64,000 bases of DNA, taken from Labrenzia sp. R4_2. GTDB taxonomy: Bacteria; Pseudomonadota; Alphaproteobacteria; Rhizobiales; Stappiaceae. Under the pieces are notes generated by a model. It saw only the letters and a program-made list of their open reading frames with translations, was not told the DNA's origin and searched no databases. Positions within the stretch are counted from its first letter, which is position 1. Each line of letters opens with the position of its first letter. Positions 45,237 to 53,591 of this stretch are shown in pieces. The translations under genes and the position numbers were made by a program. The stretch lies in NCBI RefSeq assembly GCF_017743865.1, contig NZ_JAGHRJ010000002.1, positions 372,001 to 436,000 of the forward strand, in the 5' to 3' direction.

Positions 45237-47273
45237 CTAGATATCTTTCACTATCCTCAAAGCGTCATAGATTGCCGCATGTGTGTTACGGGCAGCAACT
45301 GCATCGCCGATCCTGTAGAGCGCAAAGGCCCCATCGGGATTCGCGCCTTGCGGCTGAGACCGGCCGAAGATCAAAGCGTCCTGATCGACAGCGCCCAGAT
45401 TGGTCGATTTCGGTTTCAGCTCAAAATAGAGTTCATCCATCGGAACGGTGCCGTGATTGACAACAATCTGATCAAACTCACGCTCCTCGGTGTGCGCCGA
45501 GTAGTCCGTCCCAATTACAGCTGCCAATTGGTTGCCGGATCGGCGCACGCTTTTCAGGCGGTAGGTCACCGTAAAGCGCACATCCTTGTCCTGAAGCGCA
45601 CGCATGTAAGGCACCAGGTTCATCGCCATGACATCGGGCGCAAAGGACCGGTCCGGGGTCATGATCTCAACATGTGCCCCTGATGCCGCAATCATTTCTG
45701 CCGCCTGCAGGGCTGGATGATCTCCGGCATCGTCATAGACCAGCACCCGTTTGCCGGGCTTGACGTCGCCCGCGATGATGTCCCAGGCAGACACTACCAA
45801 ATCATTGCCCTCTTCAAGCACGTCCGTGTGCGGCAAACCTCCGGTCGCGATGATGACAGCATCCGGGTTTTCAGATTCGATATCAGAGCATTCCGCGAAT
45901 CTGTTGAAGTGAAATGTCACCCCACGATTGGAACACTGCTGAAGACGCCAATCGATGATTGAAATCATCTCCCGGCGCCTTTCGGACTGCGCCGTCAACC
46001 GGATTTGACCACCAGCATCGGGCGCTGCTTCAAAGACCGTAACGTCATGACCACGTTCACTGGCAACACGCGCCGCTTCCAATCCAGCAGGCCCAGCTCC
46101 CACAACAACGACCTTCTTTTTCTCGTCTGCCGGCGGGATCTCATGCGGCATGGTCAGTTCCCGTCCTGTCGCCGCATTGTGGATACACAGCGCATCACCG
46201 GCCTGGTAGATCCGATCCAGACAATAGGTTGCCCCAACGCAAGGACGGATATCGTCCTCGCGCTTTTCCGCGATCTTCTTCACAACCTGAGGGTCCGCCA
46301 TATGGGCGCGGGTCATGCCCACCATATCGAGCAGACCTTCCGCGATGGCGTGCCGAGCTGTGGCCACATCCGGGATTTTCGCGGCGTGAAATGTCGGCAG
46401 TCCGATTTCCTTTTTGATCCGCCCGGCAAAATCAAGATGTGGCGCGTTGCGCATGCCTTGAACCGGAATAACGTCTGTCAGACCCGGGTCGGTATCGATA
46501 TGCCCGCGGATCACATTCAGGAAGTCGATCTTGTCCGACGCCTTCAAACGCCGGGCGATCTCCAGGCCCTCGGTTTCTGTAATCCCGCCTTCGAGATCTT
46601 CGTCAGCCGTGAACCGGATACCCACAATGAACTCATCGCCGACCCGCTCACGTACCGCATCGATCACTTCCATCGAAAACCGCATCCGGTTCTCCAGAGA
46701 ACCGCCATAGGGACCGTCGAGTGTGTTGGTAACCGGAGACCAGAACTGATCCATCAGATGTCCATAGGCCTGCAGCTCAATGCCATCCATGCCGCCTTCT
46801 TTCATGCGCTCGGCAGCATCGGCATAATCTTGAACAATCCGGGCAATGTCCCAGTCCTCAACCTGTTTCGGAAAGGCCCGGTGGGCCGCTTCCCGCTCAT
46901 GGCTTGACGAGACGGCCGGCAACCAGTCCCCCTTGTTCCAGTGGGTCCGCCGGCCAAGATGGGTCAGCTGGATCATCACCGCGCAGCCATGGTCATGACA
47001 AGCATCGGTCAGCCGCTTTACCCAGGGCACCACCTCGTCCTTATAGGCCAGGATATTGTTGAAGACCGGTGGGGAGTTGCGCGAGACGGCAGCTGATCCG
47101 GCCGTCATAGTCAGGGCAACGCCGGCCTTGGCCCGGGTCTCGTGATAGGCACGGTAACGGTCCTTCGGCATCCCGTCTTCAGGATAAGCGGGTTCATGAG
47201 AGGTGATCATGATCCGGTTTTTCAATGTCAGATGTTTCAGCTGATACGGCTGCAGCAACGGATCTTTCGACAT
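45237..47273 (-). CDS. dgcA: Dimethylglycine demethylase-like flavoprotein DgcA (old yellow enzyme family)
   Basis: 678 residues from ATG 47273, with GAGGGAGAGG upstream. Residues about 1-340 are an OYE-type FMN barrel (RIMITSHEPAYPEDGMPKDR, MIQLTHLGRRTHW). The C-terminal half binds FAD (VVVVGAGPAGLEAARVA) and NADH-like ligands. DgcA in pseudomonads oxidises dimethylglycine to sarcosine, with electrons going to DgcB. The Fe-S cysteine motif between the two halves is C-x5-C-x11-C, lacking one cysteine of the usual four. No dgcB or ETF gene is in the window. Confidence 0.85.
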   Translation of the reverse strand: MSKDPLLQPYQLKHLTLKNRIMITSHEPAYPEDGMPKDRYRAYHETRAKAGVALTMTAGSAAVSRNSPPVFNNILAYKDEVVPWVKRLTDACHDHGCAVMIQLTHLGRRTHWNKGDWLPAVSSSHEREAAHRAFPKQVEDWDIARIVQDYADAAERMKEGGMDGIELQAYGHLMDQFWSPVTNTLDGPYGGSLENRMRFSMEVIDAVRERVGDEFIVGIRFTADEDLEGGITETEGLEIARRLKASDKIDFLNVIRGHIDTDPGLTDVIPVQGMRNAPHLDFAGRIKKEIGLPTFHAAKIPDVATARHAIAEGLLDMVGMTRAHMADPQVVKKIAEKREDDIRPCVGATYCLDRIYQAGDALCIHNAATGRELTMPHEIPPADEKKKVVVVGAGPAGLEAARVASERGHDVTVFEAAPDAGGQIRLTAQSERRREMISIIDWRLQQCSNRGVTFHFNRFAECSDIESENPDAVIIATGGLPHTDVLEEGNDLVVSAWDIIAGDVKPGKRVLVYDDAGDHPALQAAEMIAASGAHVEIMTPDRSFAPDVMAMNLVPYMRALQDKDVRFTVTYRLKSVRRSGNQLAAVIGTDYSAHTEEREFDQIVVNHGTVPMDELYFELKPKSTNLGAVDQDALIFGRSQPQGANPDGAFALYRIGDAVAARNTHAAIYDALRIVKDI

Positions 47274-47352
47274 GCCTCTCCCTCTTGTGCGCATGCCCGC
47301 GATGGTCGCGGAATACTCTCAGTTAAGGCCGCATAGGCTTCTTTGAAAAGTC

Positions 47353-47375
47353 GGAAAAACGACATTTATGTCGGA
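47353..47375. promoter_or_regulatory. Palindromic operator between dgcA and tetR
   Basis: CGACAT (47362-47367) and ATGTCG (47370-47375) are perfect arms with TT between. A further GTCG (47354-47357) and CGAC (47362-47365) overlap it as an inverted pair. It sits 62 bp upstream of the tetR start and 87 bp upstream of the dgcA start, as expected of the binding site for the divergent TetR. Confidence 0.6.
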
Positions 47376-47436
47376 TTTGAAAACATAGGTGTCAATTTTG
47401 CTTGTTTCTGCAGATTTGCGCTGATAACGGATCTAA

Positions 47437-48072
47437 ATGAACACAGATCTGATCAGTAAAACATCGGGATGGCGTGGGTCGCGCGACATATGGGTTCAGG
47501 CGGCTTATGAGGCGCTTTTGGATGGCGGTATTGATGCGGTCAAAGTCATGCCCTTGAGCGACCGGCTCGGCCTGTCGCGCACCAGTTTTTACGGCCACTT
47601 TTCCAATCGGCAGGATCTCCTGGACGCGTTGATCACGCTTTGGCAAACCAAAAACACCGGCAACCTCGTCCAGCGGACAGAGGCTTACGCTGAGACCATT
47701 ACGGAAGCGATGCTGAACATTTTCGATCTGTGGCTTATGCCGGAGCTGTTCGATTCCCGCCTGGAGTTTGCCGTCCGCAACTGGGCGCACACCGACCCGC
47801 AGTTGGCAAAACTTCTGAACGAGGCCGATCAGGTGCGCGTCGAAGCTTTGGAAGCTCTGTTTTTGCGGTTTGGCGATGCGCCACAATACGCAAATGTGCG
47901 CGCGAACACCATTTATCAGACCCAGATCGGCTATATCTCGATGAAAGAAGATGGACCGTCCGAACCGCTGGAACCGCGCCTGGCACGCATGCCCCATTAC
48001 GCAGAGATTTTCACCGGCCAACCGGTCTCAGACGCCGAAATTGCCCGCTTCCGCGCCCGGCATCCTATTTAG
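47437..48072 (+). CDS. TetR-family regulator, likely of the betaine/dimethylglycine genes
   Basis: 211 residues. The helix-turn-helix (IWVQAAYEALLDGGIDAVKVMPLSDRLGLSRTSFYGHFSNRQDLLDAL) is typical of TetR, with the SFYGHFSNR recognition pattern. The C-terminal domain (FDSRLEFAVRNWAHTDPQLAKLLNEADQVRV) resembles that of regulators next to betaine or sarcosine genes. It is divergent from dgcA with a palindrome between them. In Pseudomonas the same genes are under the AraC-type GbdR, so this would be a different control scheme. Its last eight bases overlap the next convergent gene. Confidence 0.9.
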   Translation: MNTDLISKTSGWRGSRDIWVQAAYEALLDGGIDAVKVMPLSDRLGLSRTSFYGHFSNRQDLLDALITLWQTKNTGNLVQRTEAYAETITEAMLNIFDLWLMPELFDSRLEFAVRNWAHTDPQLAKLLNEADQVRVEALEALFLRFGDAPQYANVRANTIYQTQIGYISMKEDGPSEPLEPRLARMPHYAEIFTGQPVSDAEIARFRARHPI

Positions 48073-49306
48073 GATCAAGTTCTTCCTGTTTGAGAAATGT
48101 GCCCCGGTGCAGTGGCGCTATGTCTGTTTCGCAGTTCGCAAACTTGTTGCTCGATAGCTCCCTTATGTAGAGGAAGCAGACACTGATCATTAGGAGTGGC
48201 ACGAACGATGAGAATAATATGATAGCTTCAGTGCCCCTCATACGAAGAAGTCCCTGAACATATGGAGTCAACAGCAACATTCCGGCCAAAATCTGCAACA
48301 TAGCAGACCAACGAGGCTGAACACGGAGAGCAATAATCATAGCCGCAGACAACAACAACCAATCATAAAAAAGAAAGGACGGTGCAGCGACGCACGATAA
48401 GAAAACAACAACCGGTAATGCCTGTTTTTCAGGAAAACTCCGAACTGAATACCAAACCAAAACCGAACAGAAGAAAATGACGAGCAACTGAACCAGCAAC
48501 TTAGTGCCCACTGATGCTTCAAATATACCGATTGAATGGCTAATACCAATCATTGGTGGAACTATACCTTCGAAATGATCAGCATGCGGACCATCAACCA
48601 GCGAAGCAAAAAATGCAGTCCAAACACTAACTCCGTAAAAAACTATACTGAGCACGAACAAAATCAGCGTAAATAAAGTCGCATAAACAATGGTTCTCCA
48701 ATCCCTTATAGAAACAAGAAATATGGGAACAAGCACACCAAATTGCGGCTTAATGGTTACGATTGTCAGTGCAATACCGCTTAGGATTGGTCTCCGGTGA
48801 TGATGGATCAAAGCGTAGATCAGCAAAAAAAAGATAACTGGCGAAATCTGAAGGACGCTAAAGCTGAAGTAGGACCCGCAAGAAAATAGCGCAAAAACAT
48901 ATGGAGCCCCCCCTAATTTCAAGCGCAGAATATACACCAAGCCAAAAATTGCCGACAAATTGAGAACGATAATGATCCCTCGTGCAACGGAATAAGGAAG
49001 ATAGGCAAGCGGCTCAAAAAAAAGGAATGCATGTGGAGGATTTAAGAACAGCAACCCTTTGTTTTCATCAGAGAACGGTTTAGCAAAGACAACTGCATCA
49101 TACGCTTGAGCCGCCACACCATTCAAGGCCAACTGCCCACCGCGATAAAATGCAGCAAAGTCTTCCGCCCTTATCTCACCGATGCCTTTATCAAAGTCCA
49201 ACAGGCCATGATCGACTCCGAATAGAAAAATTAGAGTTAAGATGCTCGCAACGAAGAAAAATGTAACAAATATCGGACCACCGAAATGATTATGCAGTGG
49301 TTCCAT
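48065..49306 (-). CDS. GT87-family (DUF2029) membrane glycosyltransferase
   Basis: 413 residues from ATG 49306 (a TTG at 49366 would add 20). About ten hydrophobic helices and an early GEIRAEDFAAFYRGGQLAL and LLFLNPPHAFLFFEPLAYLPYS match the GT87/DUF2029 family of polyprenyl-phosphate-dependent glycosyltransferases, which act at the outer face of the inner membrane. The DNA is visibly AT-rich compared with the neighbours and uses many A/T-ending codons, indicating horizontal acquisition. It overlaps the 3' end of the convergent tetR gene by eight bases. No other cell-surface sugar gene is nearby. Confidence 0.85.
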   Translation of the reverse strand: MEPLHNHFGGPIFVTFFFVASILTLIFLFGVDHGLLDFDKGIGEIRAEDFAAFYRGGQLALNGVAAQAYDAVVFAKPFSDENKGLLFLNPPHAFLFFEPLAYLPYSVARGIIIVLNLSAIFGLVYILRLKLGGAPYVFALFSCGSYFSFSVLQISPVIFFLLIYALIHHHRRPILSGIALTIVTIKPQFGVLVPIFLVSIRDWRTIVYATLFTLILFVLSIVFYGVSVWTAFFASLVDGPHADHFEGIVPPMIGISHSIGIFEASVGTKLLVQLLVIFFCSVLVWYSVRSFPEKQALPVVVFLSCVAAPSFLFYDWLLLSAAMIIALRVQPRWSAMLQILAGMLLLTPYVQGLLRMRGTEAIILFSSFVPLLMISVCFLYIRELSSNKFANCETDIAPLHRGTFLKQEELDPK

Positions 49307-49510
49307 ACCACGTTTTTTATGACCTTTTAAGCACAAATCAATAAAGCCCCCTCGCAGAACGCTCAAAATCCCCCCCTAACACATGCGGTATTGTAGCGAA
49401 TTGAACTCGCAAAGTCTTATGCCGCCACTGTTAAAAATCCTGAAATCTATAAGCGCGTTTAACATTTAAAAAAACCATAGGAAAAGAAGCCTGCGTTGGG
49501 CGTGATTGCC

Positions 49511-50005
49511 CTACGCGTCCTTGTCAGCTTTCGGCTTTTCTGTGGCGACATAGGCCAGCGGCAAGGCGGTGGTATTCTTGATTTGCTCCATCGCGAAGGT
49601 GGTAGACACATCAGAGATATCAATCTTGGCGATCAAGCGTTTGTAAAACGAGTCGTAAGCTTCGATGTCCGGCACCGCGACGCGCAGGAGATAATCCACC
49701 TGCCCCGCCATGCGGTAAAACTCGACCACCTCGGGAAATTCCTGAATGACGTCTGCAAATTTCTTCAGCCAATCTTCCGAGTGCTGGCTCGTGGTGATTG
49801 CGACGAAAGCCGTCACCTTTGCATTGACCTTGGCCGGATCGAGCAACGCCACCCGGCCCGTGATCACACCGTCTTCTTCCATCTTCTGGATGCGCCGCCA
49901 GCACGGAGTGGTCGATAGCCCAACCCGTCGGCCGATTTCGGCAACGGGCACGGTACAGTCTTCTTGAAGGATGGAGAGAATACGGCGGTCTATGCGGTCG
50001 ATCAT
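49511..50005 (-). CDS. Lrp/AsnC-family transcriptional regulator
   Basis: 164 residues. The N-terminal helix-turn-helix (IDRRILSILQEDCTVPVAEIGRRVGLSTTPCWRRIQKMEEDGVI) is followed by a RAM ligand domain (VVEFYRMAGQVDYLLRVAVPDIEAYDSFYKRLIA). Both parts are in the usual order and length. It is divergent from the secreted rhodanese gene with a 231-bp gap, so that gene is its most plausible local target, perhaps in response to cysteine or another amino acid. Confidence 0.94.
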   Translation of the reverse strand: MIDRIDRRILSILQEDCTVPVAEIGRRVGLSTTPCWRRIQKMEEDGVITGRVALLDPAKVNAKVTAFVAITTSQHSEDWLKKFADVIQEFPEVVEFYRMAGQVDYLLRVAVPDIEAYDSFYKRLIAKIDISDVSTTFAMEQIKNTTALPLAYVATEKPKADKDA

Positions 50006-50236
50006 GGTCTTGCCTGAGAAAACGCAGCGTCACCAAGCTTTGGGACGCCCCAAAATGACAGGATTCTTTTTGCCTGCCGGGTCCAGATCCCGCAATACCG
50101 TTCTACATGGGGTGAAGGCAAGAGAAATTGAGATTTATCTTCCAATTTGGGAGCTGAATTTGCTTGAAACAGCACCTCCTCAGTGCAATTTCCGCGGTCG
50201 AATAGAAATTTATTCGAATTTCGGAAGGAAACTGGC

Positions 50237-51193
50237 ATGACACGTTTGCACCTTGGCACAAAAGCGATTGTGGCCGCCGCATGTGCTATCTTGTTTCAGG
50301 TCACAAGCCTGACCAGTGCCGCACAGGCTCTGGACGCATCTCCCTTGGTCAGCGTCGAGTGGCTTGAGACCAATCAAGACGACGAAAACCTTCTGGTCCT
50401 CGACATTCGCTCCCCGCTCGCCAAGTCCGGTAAAGACGATTACCTGAATGGTCATATTCCAGGAGCTGTCTGGAGTGAATATCCAGGTTTCTGGCGCACC
50501 TCGCGCGGCGATGTGACTGGCGTTCTGCCGTCGATTGAAAAGCTGGAGGCTTCGCTATCTGAACTCGGTGTTCATGAAGACCGGACTGTCGTTCTGGTTC
50601 CAGCGGGCACATCTCACCTCGATTTTGGGGCTTCGACCCGGATCTACTGGACCTTCAAGTATCTTGGCCACGACAAAGTCGCCATTTTGGATGGCGGCCA
50701 CAACGCGTGGGTGAAAGCCAGCAAGCCCCTTGAAACAGGAGAAGTCGTGCCAGTGGGTGACATGTTCATTGCCGAGCCACGTCCTGAGCTGCTTGTCTCG
50801 ACCGACGATGTAGCGTCACTGATTGGTGGGGATGCCATTCTGCTCGACGGTCGACCGCTGGCACAGTTTGAAGGCGCCGAGAAGCACAAGGATGCAACCC
50901 GCTTCGGTCATCTGCCGGGCGCAACCCACTTCGACCAGGCAAAGTTCTACGACACTGAAAGCAACCAGTTGAAGCCGCAGGCAGCTTTGGCATCGCTGGC
51001 AGAGAATGCGGTTTCCGGCTCGGACACACCGGTCGTCTCTTACTGCAACACAGGTCACTGGGCAGCGACGAACTGGTTCGTATTGAGCGAGCTTCTCGGC
51101 CACGAGAATGTCGCTGTTTATGACGACAGTATGGTTGGTTGGAGCCAGCAAAAAGACCTGCCGATCTCAAGCCCGAAAACGGCAACGAACTAA
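50237..51193 (+). CDS. Exported tandem-rhodanese sulfurtransferase
   Basis: 318 residues from ATG 50237, with GGAAGGAAA directly upstream. A signal peptide ends near TSAAQA. Two rhodanese domains follow: the first (DIRSPLAKSGKDDYLNGHIPGAVW) has no catalytic cysteine, and the second has the active loop YCNTGHWA with the nucleophile Cys. This thiosulfate/3-mercaptopyruvate sulfurtransferase layout, in the periplasm, suggests sulfane-sulfur handling or thiosulfate use. It ends at a terminator lying inside the neighbouring convergent gene. Confidence 0.93.
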   Translation: MTRLHLGTKAIVAAACAILFQVTSLTSAAQALDASPLVSVEWLETNQDDENLLVLDIRSPLAKSGKDDYLNGHIPGAVWSEYPGFWRTSRGDVTGVLPSIEKLEASLSELGVHEDRTVVLVPAGTSHLDFGASTRIYWTFKYLGHDKVAILDGGHNAWVKASKPLETGEVVPVGDMFIAEPRPELLVSTDDVASLIGGDAILLDGRPLAQFEGAEKHKDATRFGHLPGATHFDQAKFYDTESNQLKPQAALASLAENAVSGSDTPVVSYCNTGHWAATNWFVLSELLGHENVAVYDDSMVGWSQQKDLPISSPKTATN

Positions 51194-51243
51194 GCTTTTC
51201 CCCTGGGGCTGGCATGGCATCCATAAATGTGCCGCCCCTCACC

Positions 51244-51891
51244 TTACGCCCGGCCCAACAGCCGGGCGATTTCTTTTTGAAGGACCGGCAAAAGCTCCGC
51301 TTCGAACCACGAGTTCTTTTTGAGCCATGCATTGTTGCGCCAGGACGGATGGGGCAAAGGCAGCACAAGCGGACGGTCAGACCGCCCACGTTCTTGAAAG
51401 TAGGTCTCCCATGCAGCAACGGTCTCCGTCAAAGAGCCCTTGCGCGCCTTACCCAGATGGTAGGCCTGTGCATATTGCCCGATAACTAGGATCAATTCGA
51501 TTTGCGGCATCGCTGCAAACACACGATCGTGCCAGACTTTTCGGCATTCCGGGCGCGGTGGCAAATCCCCTCCCTTGGCATCCAGGCCCGGGAAACAGAA
51601 CCCCATGGGCACGATTGCCAGCAGGTCCGGGTCATAAAAAACATCTTCCCCAATCCCCATCCAGGATCGCAGACGATCTCCGGACGGGTCTGTAAAGGGG
51701 CGCCCGCTCTTGTGCACACGGGTCCCAGGTGCTTGGCCGCTTATGCAAATCCGCGCCGTCGAAGATGTTTGGAGAACCGGTCGAGGCTCATGTGGCAAGG
51801 GCGCCTTTTCCGGGTTCTCGATACAAATCCGGCACGCGCGCACTGCGTTAGAGAGAGCTTCAATTTCTTCGATTTTCGTCAATTCAATCAA
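51244..51891 (-). CDS. Uracil-DNA glycosylase superfamily protein
   Basis: 215 residues with superfamily motifs: motif I ICISGQAPGTRVHKSGRPFTDPSGDRLRSWM, in which GQAPG matches the family-4/5 loop, and the C-terminal PLPHPSWRN counterpart of motif II. The N-terminus has ACRIC, like the first cysteine pair of Fe-S family-4 enzymes, but no matching later pair is clear. It probably removes damaged bases, or acts as a diverged member. Its last codons overlap the rhodanese terminator. Confidence 0.85.
   Translation of the reverse strand: MIELTKIEEIEALSNAVRACRICIENPEKAPLPHEPRPVLQTSSTARICISGQAPGTRVHKSGRPFTDPSGDRLRSWMGIGEDVFYDPDLLAIVPMGFCFPGLDAKGGDLPPRPECRKVWHDRVFAAMPQIELILVIGQYAQAYHLGKARKGSLTETVAAWETYFQERGRSDRPLVLPLPHPSWRNNAWLKKNSWFEAELLPVLQKEIARLLGRA
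51247..51278 (+). terminator. Rhodanese terminator inside the coding end of the UDG gene
   Basis: CGCCCGGC (51247-51254) and GCCGGGCG (51261-51268) make a perfect eight-pair stem with a six-base loop. ATTTCTTTTT follows at once on the + strand. The hairpin ends the rhodanese transcript; on the minus strand it is the codons for the last residues (LLGRA) of the UDG-like protein. Confidence 0.88.
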
Positions 51892-52021
51892 TGCCTTAAT
51901 TTTAGCGATCCGGTTAACCCTTTGCTTACCACAATTCTAGGGACGATCTTAAGGAATGGTGAGTCAAAACAAGGAAACAAGCATAATCGAAATAACCAAT
52001 TGAACACCTTGGGCAGGCCGA

Positions 52022-53572
52022 ATGGACACCGCCGCGTCAGTAAAAGACGACGACAGTCAGGCAATTGATCGGGATCGCGCGCGCCGCCGGCGCGAGATGG
52101 CCCGTTCGGCCGGAAATGTCCGCAGCCGCCTCGGCACATCTGACCGGCAGCACTCAACCTTTGAGCTGGAACGCCAGCATCTCTTCGCCGACACACGGAT
52201 CAACGCGGCTTTTGCGGTTCCCCTTCTGGTGCTTATCGTCACCGCGATCTCTGTAATCTGGCTGAACCCGTTTTTTCTCGGCGCCTGGCTCATTATTACG
52301 CTTTGCACGCATCTCTTGATGGTCGTCACGTGCCACTCTTATGAGCGCGCACCGTCAGACCAAAAGGCCAGGATATATTGGCGCCGCCGCTTCACCCTCG
52401 GCGACCTGCTCTATGGATGCTCATGGGCGGTGTTCTTTCTCCTGCCGCGTTCCGACAATGCGGGCGACGGGTTTGTGATCTTTCACTTTGCGACGCTCCT
52501 GATTGTCGTTGCAATGAACACCATGCAATCGGCAACGCTGCCGCGGTGCCTGTTGGCGAGCACCTTACCGATGACGCTCATCGTTACGGCGAGCTTCTTG
52601 CAGCAGATCGACCCGATCCATTACACGCTGGCAGCAATGGCGATTGGCGCACAAGGCTTCTTCTTTATTCTTGGCAATCAGCTTTTGAAGAACGCCAATA
52701 CGATGCTGGAGTACCGCGCCGAAAAGGATCATCTGATTGCCGAATTGGAAACGGCCAACGCCATGTCGGACGAGGCACGCCGCCGCGCTGAAGCTGCAAA
52801 CGTTGCCAAGTCACGCTTCCTGGCGACGATGAGCCACGAACTCCGGACACCGCTCAATGCCATCCTCGGGTTTTCCGAAATCATGAAGGATGAGGTGCTC
52901 GGTCCGATGAAGAACGACACCTACAAGAGCTATTCCGCCGATATTCACGGCTCAGGCCAACACTTATTGAATCTCATCAATGAAATCCTCGATCTGTCGC
53001 GGATTGAAGCGGGCCGGCATGAGCTTCAGGAAGAATCGCTCTATCTGGAAGAGGTCGTGGAAGAGTGCGGGTCGATGATGACCGTACGCGCCAACGCCAA
53101 GAACATCATGCTGCATCACACCCATGAACCGGATATGCCGCGGGTGTGGGCCGACGAGCGCGCATTGCGTCAGGTCGTCCTCAATCTCATTTCAAACGCG
53201 GTAAAGTTTACGCCGGTGGGCGGTGAAGTGCATATCAAGGTCGGCCGGACCAGCGACGATGGGCAATATGTTTCCATCACCGACACCGGCCCCGGCATTC
53301 CGGAAGATGAAATTCCGACAGTGCTGGAAGCCTTTGGCCAGGGGTCTCATGCCATCAAGAGCGCGGAACCCGGCACAGGGCTCGGACTGTCAATCGTCCA
53401 GGCGCTCGTTGGAATGCATGACGGCAAATTCGTGATCAAATCCCAGCTGGGTGTCGGCACCGAGGCAATCATGTCCCTGCCCCGCGCCCGGGTGATGAAC
53501 TATTCACCGGACGTCGTTTGGGCAGACACAGAAAGCACCGACTTCGACCTTGAGAACGCGCGCAGCGCATGA
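52022..53572 (+). CDS. Orphan membrane sensor histidine kinase
   Basis: 516 residues. An N-terminal basic segment is followed by six or so membrane helices (residues about 60-220) and then a coiled coil leading to a HisKA domain with the phosphorylated His in SHELRTPLNAILGFSEIM. The HATPase part has NLISNAVKFTP (N box), DTGPGIP and GTGLGLSIV. The kinase core matches the PleC/DivJ/PdhS style of alphaproteobacterial kinases of cell-cycle control. No response regulator is adjacent, so its partner is unknown. The stimulus-sensing membrane part is not a recognised domain. Confidence 0.92.
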   Translation: MDTAASVKDDDSQAIDRDRARRRREMARSAGNVRSRLGTSDRQHSTFELERQHLFADTRINAAFAVPLLVLIVTAISVIWLNPFFLGAWLIITLCTHLLMVVTCHSYERAPSDQKARIYWRRRFTLGDLLYGCSWAVFFLLPRSDNAGDGFVIFHFATLLIVVAMNTMQSATLPRCLLASTLPMTLIVTASFLQQIDPIHYTLAAMAIGAQGFFFILGNQLLKNANTMLEYRAEKDHLIAELETANAMSDEARRRAEAANVAKSRFLATMSHELRTPLNAILGFSEIMKDEVLGPMKNDTYKSYSADIHGSGQHLLNLINEILDLSRIEAGRHELQEESLYLEEVVEECGSMMTVRANAKNIMLHHTHEPDMPRVWADERALRQVVLNLISNAVKFTPVGGEVHIKVGRTSDDGQYVSITDTGPGIPEDEIPTVLEAFGQGSHAIKSAEPGTGLGLSIVQALVGMHDGKFVIKSQLGVGTEAIMSLPRARVMNYSPDVVWADTESTDFDLENARSA

Positions 53573-53591
53573 GGCCGTGAGACGCGTTTCG

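Noticed and set aside
46005..46907. 300-codon + frame opposite dgcA
   Set aside because: Antisense shadow; dgcA has clear motifs and a good start.
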